Source: Terribacillus sp. DMT04 (GTDB lineage Bacteria; Bacillota; Bacilli; Bacillales; Amphibacillaceae). From it: DNA of 64,000 nucleotides. The stretch spans positions 51,499 through 115,498 of the forward strand of contig NZ_CP077640.1 in assembly GCF_019056395.1 (NCBI RefSeq), written 5' to 3'. Positions 8,160 to 16,270 of this stretch are shown one piece after another (positions within the stretch are counted from its first letter, which is position 1; every line of letters starts with the position of its first letter). The position numbers and the translations under genes are program-made. The notes beneath the pieces are model-generated. The model had not been told where the DNA came from. It did not search any database and worked only from the letters and a program-made list of their open reading frames with translations.

Positions 8160-9281
8160 ATGAAACTATCGATTGAAAAAAGCATTTTATTAGAAGGTCT
8201 ACAAAAAGTAACGAAGGTTGTTACTAACAAGAATTCTATACCAGTGCTACAAGGGATCCTAATGGACGTTGACCACGAAAAGATTGTTTTAACTGGCAGC
8301 GATTCTACAGAAACCATTCAGCACACTATACTTGTTGAAGAAGGTATAGAAGTTACGGAAGCAGGAAAAACAGTACTGCCTAAAAAAGTACTCGATATAG
8401 TTAAGAAAGCACCAGCAACTATTTACTTAACAGAAGATGGAGATAAATTGAAGATAAAGTTCAAAAAGAAAGGGAGAAGTGAATTTAATCTTAATTGTCT
8501 TAACGCTGACGAATTCCCTGCATTGCGGGATAACGAAAAGAATTCGGCAGCTATCAGTTTAAGTAGTCAACAGTTCAAGTCTATTGTAAATAAGACTATC
8601 TTTGCCGCAAGTACACAAGAAGCACGTCCTATGTTACAGGGTGTTCAATTTGGTACAAAAGAGGGTTTACTAACTCTTTACGCGACAGATAGCCATCGTC
8701 TCTCTAAAGTGCAAATAGAACAGGATTGTACAGACTTCAATGTTGTAGTGCCAGCAAGAGCTTTAGATGGCATGTTAAAGGTTTTTGATGATGAAGGAAC
8801 AGTTGAACTTCATATTCAAAACGAGCAATCTGTCATGTTTAAAAGCGGTAATACGAGTTTCATCACAAGGCTCTTCCAAGGAAATTATCCTGCAGTAGAA
8901 AGATTACTGCAGATCGAGTCAGACACTACGATGACAATCGAACGAAAAAGCTTCCTTAATGGATTGGATTTAGTATCACTCGCAGCTGATAATACACGCC
9001 CTACTGTTCATCTTCATGTAAACGGAGTAGCAGTTTTGGAGAGTTTATCAAGCCAATCCGGAAAAGGAACAATTGAGGTTGAGTACAAAGCAATTGAAGG
9101 CATGCAAGACGAATTCGATATAACGTTCGATGCAATGTTTGTTATGGATTCGCTTAAAGCGTTACAGAGTGATGAAATTAATTTTAATTATGTAGCTAAA
9201 GATAAGCCTATTATTATCACTGGGGCTGACGATACTTTAGCTTCAGAGGTACATCTAATTACACCAATTAGAACTAAATAA
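8160..9281 (+). CDS. dnaN: DNA polymerase III sliding clamp (beta subunit) paralogue
   Basis: A 373-residue protein of normal DnaN length, starting at ATG 8160 with GGAGGA eight bases upstream. It begins MKLSIEKSILLEGLQKVTKVV, has the three-fold clamp architecture and the typical NLNCLNADEFPAL and ATDSHRLSKVQ segments, and ends near LITPIRTK, as clamps do (usually ...PVRT). It tethers polymerase to DNA. A plasmid copy next to an annealing protein suggests plasmid-dedicated repair or replication, or evasion of host clamp competition. Hairpins lie on both sides (8105-8131, 9293-9321). Confidence 0.92.
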   Translation: MKLSIEKSILLEGLQKVTKVVTNKNSIPVLQGILMDVDHEKIVLTGSDSTETIQHTILVEEGIEVTEAGKTVLPKKVLDIVKKAPATIYLTEDGDKLKIKFKKKGRSEFNLNCLNADEFPALRDNEKNSAAISLSSQQFKSIVNKTIFAASTQEARPMLQGVQFGTKEGLLTLYATDSHRLSKVQIEQDCTDFNVVVPARALDGMLKVFDDEGTVELHIQNEQSVMFKSGNTSFITRLFQGNYPAVERLLQIESDTTMTIERKSFLNGLDLVSLAADNTRPTVHLHVNGVAVLESLSSQSGKGTIEVEYKAIEGMQDEFDITFDAMFVMDSLKALQSDEINFNYVAKDKPIIITGADDTLASEVHLITPIRTK

Positions 9282-9292
9282 TGTTAGAGGCA

Positions 9293-9321
9293 GGGAGTAT
9301 TCATTTTGAGTACTCCCCTTT
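9293..9321 (+). terminator. Weak intercistronic hairpin
   Basis: GGGAGTA pairs with TACTCCC across an 11-base loop, followed by CCTTTCT. It sits between the clamp gene and the gene at 9340. The T-run is poor, so it may process or slow rather than end the transcript. Confidence 0.4.
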
Positions 9322-9339
9322 CTATTATGGAGGATTAGT

Positions 9340-9684
9340 ATGAACAAATTTAATATAAGTTCATTCGAGGAGAACCTTAAGGAAAAGCATAAGAATTCTG
9401 GACATTTATCTTGTAACAAAGGCTATATAACTGTCCTTGAAACTCTTTGGTACGGAAAAGACATTACAAGAATAGATTTCACAGCATTCACAGATTCTGA
9501 TGTACAACTTGCACTCGACCATATATGGAGTATAGCAGGTGAGGCGTTGGATGATGGTGATGAAGCATTTGAAATTGATTGGTCCTCAGATTATATGACA
9601 TATGGAGCAATAGATAACGCTCTTACAGCGATAGCAATGAGTAAATTTAAACGATATCACAATGAAAATGATGATTTCATTTAG
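9340..9684 (+). CDS. Conserved-operon protein of unknown function (114 aa)
   Basis: An acidic soluble protein beginning MNKFNISSFEENLKEKHKN, with no membrane segment or recognised motif. A ribosome binding site, GGAGGA, precedes the ATG. It is 9 bases upstream of the next gene and within the operon that also encodes E2-like, JAMM and E1-like proteins, so a linked role is possible. It does not end in a Gly-Gly tail, so it is not an obvious ubiquitin-like modifier. Confidence 0.7.
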   Translation: MNKFNISSFEENLKEKHKNSGHLSCNKGYITVLETLWYGKDITRIDFTAFTDSDVQLALDHIWSIAGEALDDGDEAFEIDWSSDYMTYGAIDNALTAIAMSKFKRYHNENDDFI

Positions 9685-9693
9685 GAGGATCAA

Positions 9694-10200
9694 ATGAGTG
9701 TTATAGAATCGCAAGAAATTCACTCTTTAGAAGCGACACTATCCACGCTTTTAACAGCAAAGCTTTTTGTAGACGCCGGTGTAAATCCTGATGAGTTTCG
9801 AACTAAGGATATATACGTGAATTTCTACAGAGGAGACACCAATGGTTATGAAATATTTATTGAAGGCCTAAATTTCTTATTCGAAGAGATTGAAGAATAT
9901 GATCCATACGATAATTCTAGAGAAGAGTTACTCGAAGTTGGAATCAGTGCAAATGGTCATGAAAAGTATCTGATATTAAAAGATAAGCTTTTTAATGGCT
10001 GTAAAACAATAGATTTATCTGAATACAAAAGAATAATAGATCAGGATAATCTCTTCTTTGATATGGGATTTGAATGGGCTTCTAAATGCGATGGTATTCT
10101 TATAAGCCTTGATGGTATTGGATACTATCACTCATTAACCAGGGCTATTTTAAAGCTTAGAGATGATTTAAAAAATCGAAAAGAGGAAATTGTAGCATGA
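9694..10200 (+). CDS. Unknown acidic protein in the E1/E2/JAMM operon (168 aa)
   Basis: The protein begins MSVIESQEIHSLEATLSTLL and is rich in Asp and Glu. AGGAGGATCAA precedes ATG 9694 and its TGA overlaps the next ATG (ATGA), so it is translated with the E2-like protein. I see no catalytic motif and no C-terminal Gly-Gly. By position it could correspond to an accessory member of PRTRC-type clusters, but similarity was not established. Confidence 0.7.
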   Translation: MSVIESQEIHSLEATLSTLLTAKLFVDAGVNPDEFRTKDIYVNFYRGDTNGYEIFIEGLNFLFEEIEEYDPYDNSREELLEVGISANGHEKYLILKDKLFNGCKTIDLSEYKRIIDQDNLFFDMGFEWASKCDGILISLDGIGYYHSLTRAILKLRDDLKNRKEEIVA

Positions 10201-10901
10201 AATTCACTATTGTAATAGATGATGACATCTCAAATTTTGATGATCATGTATTAATAACGCAGGAAGAAGAGAATGTGACAGTTGCTCAGTATACTATGTC
10301 TCTTTCTGATGTAAGTGCAGCCTTAAACAATTCAAGGGAAAGCTATACCTATATTGAGACTCCCCTTCTACCGAGTAATTGTTTGAAATATGAGAAGGTA
10401 GATGGTTCCAGGGTAAATGGAGGCTTTGTTGAAAATGTCTTTGTTGAGATCCCAAAAGGCAATTTCAACATTACATTTGAAGACAAGGTTTACAAAATAG
10501 GAGTTCCCCGACTAATTATAAAATACTCTGTTGCTTCCAGCCGAGTATTTGAAATAGCGATTTTTGCATTAAAACAAGGTCAGAGAATCGAGGAAGATGG
10601 AGAATTGTTCTACTTCCCCTTTCCTAATGTAGCGCACGAATCTGGTGTGGCGTGTTTTGGTGCTAATACTCTACCTAAAGTTGAGAAAATAAGACATTTA
10701 GAAACATATCATTACCTTTTCTTCGCAGCCCCTTTTGGAGCGGATTATGGTACTAGAGTTCTAACAAATAAGACTATCCTTCAATTATTTGAAAGTCTGG
10801 ATAATGAGGAATTTAATGATGATTGGCTTATGCCGGCAACAACAAAAAAAATTGGTGACTTTATGAAAATAAACGATGAGGAGAATTTACAAAATGACTA
10901 A
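10197..10901 (+). CDS. E2-like protein (PRTRC protein B-like)
   Basis: A 234-residue protein. The segment LFYFPFPNVAHESGVACFG (ending near residue 153) resembles the active-site region of prokaryotic E2-like folds and of PRTRC system protein B, in which a short Pro-Asn-Val stretch precedes a Cys in a C-[WF]-G context; Cys152 would be the thiolester residue. The N-terminal 80 residues are beta-rich. The gene overlaps both neighbours, lies directly before a JAMM peptidase and an E1-like gene, and so belongs to a ubiquitin-like conjugation cassette. Assignment is by motif and context. Confidence 0.6.
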   Translation: MKFTIVIDDDISNFDDHVLITQEEENVTVAQYTMSLSDVSAALNNSRESYTYIETPLLPSNCLKYEKVDGSRVNGGFVENVFVEIPKGNFNITFEDKVYKIGVPRLIIKYSVASSRVFEIAIFALKQGQRIEEDGELFYFPFPNVAHESGVACFGANTLPKVEKIRHLETYHYLFFAAPFGADYGTRVLTNKTILQLFESLDNEEFNDDWLMPATTKKIGDFMKINDEENLQND

Positions 10902-11832
10902 AAAACTTAATTCAGAGCAAACAGATATCTTTTCACTTTTTGATATGCCCGACGAGTATGCTGAGGAACAAAAGAAGCAAGCAGAAGAACGAAAAAAACA
11001 GCAGGATGAGAGATTAAAAACAACCAAAGAGGCTGCTAACAAAAAGGATAAGAAAGACGAATTCACGCTTAATACTGATACTAAAATATACTTTTACTCG
11101 GAACTGATCGATGTTAATGAGTACTTTAGTATCGAGGAACTTACGAATGGAATTCCTAATACTACAAAAGCAGAAGAAGAACTCACTTATAAAAAACTAA
11201 GTGAAAGAGAGTTATTGAGTAGGCTAAAAAAAGACTATCCCGTATTAGATGTGAGTACAGGAGCGCAAGCAGTGTATATCAAAAGTAAAAACGCTGTTTC
11301 CATAATACTTCAAGCTAAAAAGAAGGGTGGTCCTGCAGCTCCTACCCATGGATTAGTCAAAACAGATACCAAGATCCCTTATAGTATTTTGAGAGATTTC
11401 ATATCTCTTGCAAAGAGAGTATATGACCTATATGGAACAGAGTTTCATGCAGATATATACCTGGATCATGAAACGAATGAATTCTTTTTAGATATTCCAC
11501 AACAAGAAGTAACAAGCGTTACAGTAGAAGTTATTGAAGATGAGCTAACTACCGCATTACGTTTCTTGGAGCGAAGATGTACCAAGTATATGGAGATACA
11601 TTCACATCATGTTATGAGGCCAATACCGAGTGCATTAGATGATGCTAGTGAAAGAATACCCATCTACTATGCAATAGTTGGCCGCTTAGATTATTATTTG
11701 CCTCAAGTAACAGTGAGAACTTTTGATATAGAAAGAAATGAGCATGTCAGTTTTAGTCCATCTTTAGTTTTTGAAGATCCTTTCTATTATGCTAATCCAC
11801 AATATGATTTAAGTAAGGTGGAGAAAGTATGA
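10894..11832 (+). CDS. JAMM/JAB-domain metallopeptidase-like protein (PRTRC protein A-like)
   Basis: A 312-residue protein from ATG 10894, chosen because GAGGAG lies just upstream; an earlier ATG has no site. The N-terminus is a charged coiled stretch (EEQKKQAEERKKQQDERLK). Near residues 236-249 the sequence HSHHVMRPIPSALDD fits the JAMM zinc signature H-x-H-x7-S-x-x-D exactly, with a candidate catalytic Glu upstream. JAMM enzymes remove ubiquitin-like modifiers or trim them for E1 use. The stop overlaps the ATG of the E1-like gene (ATGA). Confidence 0.75.
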   Translation: MTKKLNSEQTDIFSLFDMPDEYAEEQKKQAEERKKQQDERLKTTKEAANKKDKKDEFTLNTDTKIYFYSELIDVNEYFSIEELTNGIPNTTKAEEELTYKKLSERELLSRLKKDYPVLDVSTGAQAVYIKSKNAVSIILQAKKKGGPAAPTHGLVKTDTKIPYSILRDFISLAKRVYDLYGTEFHADIYLDHETNEFFLDIPQQEVTSVTVEVIEDELTTALRFLERRCTKYMEIHSHHVMRPIPSALDDASERIPIYYAIVGRLDYYLPQVTVRTFDIERNEHVSFSPSLVFEDPFYYANPQYDLSKVEKV

Positions 11833-12671
11833 AGGAAATAAGTCTTCTCAAAGATTTCGGGCGATACAATACTGTTTATCCTTTCATATGTCAGATAGGA
11901 ACCGGTGCAACTGGTACACACTTAGTTCAGAACATTGCACAAATGCTATCAGGATTTAGAATGAGTTTTAATTACATTCTAGCTGATCCAGATGTAGTAG
12001 AAGATAAAAACCTAAAAAACCAATTGTTTATTAATAAGGACGTCGGCCAGACAAAGGCAAATGTCTTAGCCAAGAGATATAGCTCTGCATATGATATAGG
12101 GATAAGTTCTTATTCTGATGGATATGTAGAAGATGTAAAAACGTTAAAAAGGCTGTTTAGTATAAATGAAAAATATGCTGATATTAACTATGGTACATTA
12201 ATCTTGCCTATACTTATAGGTAGTGTTGATAATAACTTCACCCGTAAGGTTATGCATGAGTTTTTTTATTCCGTACCTAGACTATTGTATATCGACGTTG
12301 GAAACGATTCAGTTAAGTTACCTAAAGATAAAGAACTAAGTAATATAGGTCATTGGACCGCGGATGAGAAGATAGAATATGATTCATCAGGTTGGGATGG
12401 ACAGGTGGTCTGCGGATTGAGATTTAATAATGATACTATCTTAGATCCGGTAGCTACTATTTTCCCTAACATCCTGGAAGAAGAGGATGAAATAGCGCCA
12501 AGTGAGATTTCTTGTTCAAATGTTGTTGCAAGTGATCCGCAGCGCCTAATGACTAACCGTATGGCATCGATAAGTGTACTCACTTATCTTAATCAGATAT
12601 TTGAATCGGGTACTATAAACAATCATATGACGTTCTTTCATGCGAAGGAAGGCTTTATGAGGAGTCAATAA
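11829..12671 (+). CDS. ThiF/E1-like adenylyltransferase (PRTRC ThiF-like)
   Basis: A 280-residue protein with the nucleotide-binding glycine loop IGTGATGTHLVQN (about residues 22-34), ADPDVVEDKNLKNQLF in the position of the E1 strand that binds ATP and contacts Arg/Asn, VGQTKANVLAKRY and GSVDNNFTRK. These are the hallmarks of the ThiF/MoeB/E1 family, which adenylates the C-terminus of a ubiquitin-like protein. Its length fits PRTRC ThiF. It is the last gene of the operon; its terminator is interrupted by the IS element at 12688. Confidence 0.8.
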   Translation: MKEISLLKDFGRYNTVYPFICQIGTGATGTHLVQNIAQMLSGFRMSFNYILADPDVVEDKNLKNQLFINKDVGQTKANVLAKRYSSAYDIGISSYSDGYVEDVKTLKRLFSINEKYADINYGTLILPILIGSVDNNFTRKVMHEFFYSVPRLLYIDVGNDSVKLPKDKELSNIGHWTADEKIEYDSSGWDGQVVCGLRFNNDTILDPVATIFPNILEEEDEIAPSEISCSNVVASDPQRLMTNRMASISVLTYLNQIFESGTINNHMTFFHAKEGFMRSQ

Positions 12672-12672
12672 T

Positions 12673-12687
12673 AAAAGAGCTGCATAA
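12673..12687 (+). terminator. Left half of a terminator interrupted by an IS element
   Basis: AAAAGAGCTGCA at 12673-12684 plus the target TAA. The other arm, TGCAGCTCTTTTTT, is at 13985-13998. Joining the two flanks restores a stem of at least 11 pairs with loop TAATAAC, a bidirectional terminator between the convergent genes ending at 12671 and 14021. Confidence 0.8.
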
Positions 12688-12729
12688 TAGACTGACCTAG
12701 CGATGTGAGACACAAAGAAAACACCCTTA

Positions 12730-13563
12730 TTAGGCTGCCATGCTACCATATTCTTTTGGTGGGTGGTAGCCTAATTTTTCTTGGATGCGCTCTTCATTAT
12801 AATACTTCATGTATCGGTGAATCCGTTCGATAACTTCTTTTTCTGTTATGGAATTGAATCTTGTATACATAAACTCCTCTGATTTTAAGCTCGAGTGGAA
12901 CGATTCAATCACTGCGTTATCCCAACAGTTTCCACGCCTAGACATACTGCTGGTTAGTTTCTGTTCTGCCAATTCTTGTTGGTATGCATAAGACGTGTAC
13001 ACACTTCCCTGATCGGAATGCACGATGACTCCTTCTGGATTATGTCGGCTCGCTATGGCTTTCCGTAATGTATCCAGGACAAGTGATGTCTGTTGATGAT
13101 TATCCAAACTGTATGCGACGATTTCATTGTTGTATAAGTCCATGATGGTAGAGAGATACAACGTTCGTGATCCGTATTGAATATACGTTATATCTGTCAC
13201 CCATTTTGTATCAGGCTTTATAGCCGTGAAGTCCCGATTTAGAAGGTTCGGGGCGATAATGACAGACTCTCCCTGCGATTTCCATCTCTTTTTACGTTTA
13301 ACTTTACATTGGAGATGGAATTTCTGCATGATACGCTGCACCGTGTTTCGATTGCGTTTGATACCATATTGGCGCTGAAGCAGCTTCCGTATCTTTCGAT
13401 GCCCGTACCGAAACGAGGTTTCGGTACACAAAGAAATGATTGCCTCCTCAACTGCCGTTCTTAGGGGAATGCCTTCGGAGGCCCAACGATAATACGTTGA
13501 CCTGGCAACCTCCAAGACATTTAAGATCGTTGTAACGGTATGCTTCTTGCGTAGTCTCTCCAC
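12730..13563 (-). CDS. IS3-family transposase OrfB (DDE integrase domain)
   Basis: A 277-residue frame, normal length for OrfB. After an N-terminal HTH_21-like region it has the rve integrase core: the first Asp in TKWVTDITYIQYG, the second in VIVHSDQGSVYTS and the Glu in NAVIESFHSSLKSE. It is in the -1 frame relative to OrfA, with an AAAAAG run at the junction, as in IS3-family programmed frameshifting that makes the OrfAB transposase. The frame looks intact, so the element may be active. The GTG at 13563 is only a nominal start. Confidence 0.9.
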   Translation of the reverse strand: MERLRKKHTVTTILNVLEVARSTYYRWASEGIPLRTAVEEAIISLCTETSFRYGHRKIRKLLQRQYGIKRNRNTVQRIMQKFHLQCKVKRKKRWKSQGESVIIAPNLLNRDFTAIKPDTKWVTDITYIQYGSRTLYLSTIMDLYNNEIVAYSLDNHQQTSLVLDTLRKAIASRHNPEGVIVHSDQGSVYTSYAYQQELAEQKLTSSMSRRGNCWDNAVIESFHSSLKSEEFMYTRFNSITEKEVIERIHRYMKYYNEERIQEKLGYHPPKEYGSMAA

Positions 13564-13574
13564 TAAATGAAGGA

Positions 13575-13892
13575 CTACTTCTTTTTCAACTCCTTTTCGA
13601 TCTCCAAGTACTTTTTTAGAATTTCATTTTCTACTTTTAAGTGCTCGATTTGTCTGTTCGTTTTTTCCTCTTTAGAAGCATACTCCGGGCCGTGGCCATA
13701 GCTGTATTGCTTTCCAATCGGCTGATCAAATCGATGCATCTGATTATCCCGGTACCATTTCATCCATGTCTTAATCTGAGAAACATTTTTAATCCCATAC
13801 TTCTCCATTAATTGTTGGTTGGTATACTGCCCACTTAATTTATCTTTTACCACTGCCCATTTCGTTTCTGCCGAATATCTACTTTTCCCCAT
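13575..13892 (-). CDS. IS3-family transposase OrfA
   Basis: A 105-residue protein with an HTH (ETKWAVVKDKLSGQYTNQQL, then MEKYGIKN) and a C-terminal leucine-zipper-like coiled coil (RQIEHLKVENEILKKYLEI). It binds the inverted repeats and is fused to OrfB by frameshifting. The sequence HRFDQPIGKQYSYG is shared closely with OrfA of the second element (HRFEQPVGKQYTYG). Confidence 0.88.
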   Translation of the reverse strand: MGKSRYSAETKWAVVKDKLSGQYTNQQLMEKYGIKNVSQIKTWMKWYRDNQMHRFDQPIGKQYSYGHGPEYASKEEKTNRQIEHLKVENEILKKYLEIEKELKKK

Positions 13893-13977
13893 AAAAAATA
13901 CCCTCCAAATTTACACTTAATCTTAGTGTATCACTTGAAGGGTGTTTTTTTATGTCCCATTTGATTAGGTTAGTCTA

Positions 13978-13999
13978 TAATAACTGCAGCTCTTTTTTC
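13978..13999 (-). terminator. Right half of the interrupted terminator
   Basis: The TAA duplication, then TAAC and TGCAGCTCTTTTTT. See the left half at 12673-12687. Confidence 0.8.
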
Positions 14000-14020
14000 A
14001 TACCTTTTGTAATCCTTGAA

Positions 14021-14215
14021 TTAAACAGGTTCAAGAATTGGAGAAACATCTGTGTTTTCACTTCTCGTATCACAAGTAGAACAAAATTTGAGCCAAGTAG
14101 GGTATTCATCGTACATTGGTACCATAATACCACCACAAGAACAACTTTCATTATAATTTTCTGTTGCTTGTTGTTCCTCGCTTTCTTTAATTTTCATTTG
14201 ATATTCCATTTCCAT
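14021..14215 (-). CDS. Small zinc-ribbon-like protein (64 aa)
   Basis: The product carries CSCGG and, about 18 residues later, FCSTCDTR, so four or five cysteines could hold zinc. There is no strong ribosome binding site before ATG 14215; an internal ATG seven codons in is an alternative start. It is the last gene of the minus-strand operon that starts near 16860. Function unknown. Confidence 0.5.
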   Translation of the reverse strand: MEMEYQMKIKESEEQQATENYNESCSCGGIMVPMYDEYPTWLKFCSTCDTRSENTDVSPILEPV

Positions 14216-14231
14216 TACGCAATCGCTTAAT

Positions 14232-14324
14232 TCATCTAGTTATAAGTTTTTCTTTTTCGTTCTCTAATTCTTTAATTCTAGCAATCTCCTTCTTGTTAAA
14301 TAATCCTTTTATTAGTTTGAGCAT
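14232..14324 (-). CDS. 30-residue peptide
   Basis: From ATG 14324 with CCGGAG eight bases before it. The product begins MLKLIKGLFNKKEIARIKEL: amphipathic then a charged helix. It is the fourth of four tiny consecutive genes. Function unknown; smallness makes it uncertain. Confidence 0.45.
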   Translation of the reverse strand: MLKLIKGLFNKKEIARIKELENEKEKLITR

Positions 14325-14352
14325 TGCGAACATCTCCGGTTTATTATTCTGT

Positions 14353-14508
14353 TCATTCTAAATGAAGTTGTTCCTTGTCTTCAAAACTAGCTTCTAATTT
14401 CTCATTAGCTCTAGTGGCAGCAGTGTAGTCTAGGTACGAAACAATTATTACCGTTATTAGGATGCCGCTAGTAAAACCTAGAAAAAAGAGCTGCAAACTT
14501 TTTTTCAC
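14353..14508 (-). CDS. 51-residue single-pass membrane protein
   Basis: From GTG 14508 with AAGGAGA about ten bases upstream. It begins VKKSLQLFFLGFTSGILITV: a basic start and one membrane helix, followed by a charged tail ending EQLHLE. It lies in a run of tiny membrane genes like those of pilin or secretion operons. Function unknown. Confidence 0.55.
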   Translation of the reverse strand: MKKSLQLFFLGFTSGILITVIIVSYLDYTAATRANEKLEASFEDKEQLHLE

Positions 14509-14523
14509 CGCTTATACATCTCC

Positions 14524-14619
14524 TTAAGTCAATATATGATGATTTGTTGTTAAATAACCAATTAGCCCGCTAGCTAATATAGTGACAGCAAGTGCTAGCA
14601 TAAAAACTTTTTTACTCAT
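14524..14619 (-). CDS. 31-residue single-pass membrane peptide
   Basis: From ATG 14619, preceded by GGGGAAAG. It begins MSKKVFMLALAVTILASGLI: a lysine pair then a hydrophobic helix. Co-oriented and closely spaced with its neighbours. Function unknown. Confidence 0.5.
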   Translation of the reverse strand: MSKKVFMLALAVTILASGLIGYLTTNHHILT

Positions 14620-14631
14620 GGTATCTTTCCC

Positions 14632-14733
14632 CTATACAAAGAGATAGACTAGCAAGAGAGCTATATAAAGCAATCCACTAATCAATCCAGCATTTAGTAA
14701 GCCTACAAAAAAATCGCCTTCTCTATTGATCAT
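14632..14733 (-). CDS. 33-residue membrane peptide coupled to the upstream gene
   Basis: ATG 14733 overlaps the stop of the 293-residue gene (ATGA). The product has one long hydrophobic stretch (LLNAGLISGLLYIALLLVYL). Translational coupling supports it being real. Function unknown. Confidence 0.55.
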   Translation of the reverse strand: MINREGDFFVGLLNAGLISGLLYIALLLVYLFV

Positions 14734-15611
14734 TGCCCTGCACCCTCTTCTACGACAGCAAGATATTCTTTCACAATAGCTACATTTACCTGTAGCTGCC
14801 TTCTCTCTAGCTGATTCTTCTCCAGGAATCTTGAAACTAGATTGTTGTAAATCAATTGAATCTCATAAGGAGTAAATGTTGAAGCGAGATTAACGTTGAA
14901 GATATAGTTATCACCTTCACCATTGTTTACTTGTATTAGAGTTACATCGCCAGCCTTGTTATCAATCTTTCTTAGAGAAGACCACCAATATAAATCCCAC
15001 ATTTCGGTTTCAGCAGTAACATGTTTCGGGCCTAGAAAAATCTGAGGAGTAATAAAAGTGAAGTCTCCTATTCGCGCCATACGGCTCTCTAAACCACCCT
15101 TTTGAGCTTCCACTCCTATAGAGTCTCTTTCATCGATAAACGCTCTCTTACTGCCCAGGAATGCAATGTCAAAAGCTATTTGATTTAAAGGATAGTGAAC
15201 ATCCTCATATTCACTGATTAAACTCATAATGAACTGGTACATTGTCTCAGATATAAGTGCTTCTTCCTCATTTTGTAAAACAGCTTCTCGTATCAATAAA
15301 GGGATTTCTTCTGTCAATATACCTTCTGGATTGGAAAGCCATATAGGATCCAAAGTTGTCTGCTCATCAGATAATAATTCTCGAACAATGAAGTAACCAT
15401 TAAAGTATTGGGACTTAACAGCCTCAAAGAAGGGGTCTTCATACTCTCTATGTTTCTCTGGATCGGTAATAGCCTTCACTTTTTCAAGATAGTACTGATA
15501 CATAATATTAAATTGCTTATTGAAATGCTCATCGTTTATAAATGATTGACGAAGTTTGTTTTCAGTAAGAAGTAAGGCTTCTTTTTTCGTACCAGCTGTA
15601 TTTGTTGTCAT
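14730..15611 (-). CDS. Unknown 293-residue soluble protein
   Basis: Begins MTTNTAGTKKEALLLTENKL; mixed alpha/beta composition without signal peptide or membrane segment. I do not recognise the family. GGAGTTGG precedes the ATG. It follows the lipoprotein gene by 20 bases and is coupled to four tiny membrane genes downstream, so a cell-envelope-associated complex is possible. Confidence 0.65.
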   Translation of the reverse strand: MTTNTAGTKKEALLLTENKLRQSFINDEHFNKQFNIMYQYYLEKVKAITDPEKHREYEDPFFEAVKSQYFNGYFIVRELLSDEQTTLDPIWLSNPEGILTEEIPLLIREAVLQNEEEALISETMYQFIMSLISEYEDVHYPLNQIAFDIAFLGSKRAFIDERDSIGVEAQKGGLESRMARIGDFTFITPQIFLGPKHVTAETEMWDLYWWSSLRKIDNKAGDVTLIQVNNGEGDNYIFNVNLASTFTPYEIQLIYNNLVSRFLEKNQLERRQLQVNVAIVKEYLAVVEEGAGQ

Positions 15612-15631
15612 TTGATATCCAACTCCTATTC

Positions 15632-16270
15632 TTATTGCTCAATGTATGGTGCAGATGGACTGTCATCAGAGAATTTCCAGATTCCATCTTCTTTGACGAT
15701 CGTTGTGATATAGAATTCTTCTTTTTTGTCTCTTAATACTTTCCGATAAAAGTATGCTTCTACTTTTCCTTGACTGTACTGCAGCTTTGATAGAGTGTAA
15801 TCTTTTGCAGCGGGATTACTTTCTTTGTAAAGTTCCTGGATGCTTTCAAATATATGAACTCCATCATGCTTGTCTTTAGGTAAATCGGCTACTACCTTAT
15901 CGGAACCATAATTTGAAAGAAATTCGTAATACTGCTCCGCTTTCAACTCACCGTTTTCAAAAGAAAAGAGTATAGCTGCAACATATTGTGCGAATGACTC
16001 AGGGTCTTTCTCGTTTATCTGTTTTGACACACTCTCATTCTTTTCTATTTCTTCTAATTCATCTAAGTCATTCTCTTGTAATGAATCTGATATAGGTTTT
16101 TCGTATTCCTTATAAAAGTTCTCAAGCTCTTGTTCAGATTTAATGTCTTCAGTTTCATTGTCTTCAACTTGTTTGCCTTGTGTTTCCTTTGCCTTCTCTA
16201 CAAAACTATCGCTGCAGCCTACAAGGAATACTAAAGTTAAGGTGAATGATAATACAATTAGTTTTCGCAT
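15632..16270 (-). CDS. Lipoprotein with acidic N-terminal region
   Basis: A 212-residue protein with a classical lipoprotein signal: MRKLIVLSFTLTLVFLVGC with lipobox LVGC at Cys19. A Glu-rich segment (about 30-75) follows; the C-terminal half ends in a domain like the small NTF2-like folds of secreted proteins (YYFYITTIVKEDGIWKFSDD-type pattern near 185-205). NTF2 assignment is tentative. It overlaps the upstream gene by 13 bases. Probably exposed on the outer face of the membrane. Confidence 0.7.
   Translation of the reverse strand: MRKLIVLSFTLTLVFLVGCSDSFVEKAKETQGKQVEDNETEDIKSEQELENFYKEYEKPISDSLQENDLDELEEIEKNESVSKQINEKDPESFAQYVAAILFSFENGELKAEQYYEFLSNYGSDKVVADLPKDKHDGVHIFESIQELYKESNPAAKDYTLSKLQYSQGKVEAYFYRKVLRDKKEEFYITTIVKEDGIWKFSDDSPSAPYIEQ

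Larger units (their letters stand above)
12688..13977 (-). mobile_element. IS3-family (IS150-like) insertion sequence, copy 1
   Basis: About 1290 bases with two overlapping-frame genes (OrfA 13892-13575, OrfB 13563-12730) on the minus strand. Ends are TAGACTGACCTA at the left and, inverted, TAGACTAACCTA at the right; both ends share a further AAAACACCCTT. A 3-base duplication TAA flanks it (12685-12687 and 13978-13980). It lies exactly in the loop of a terminator. Related to, but distinct from, the element at 46790. Confidence 0.85.
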
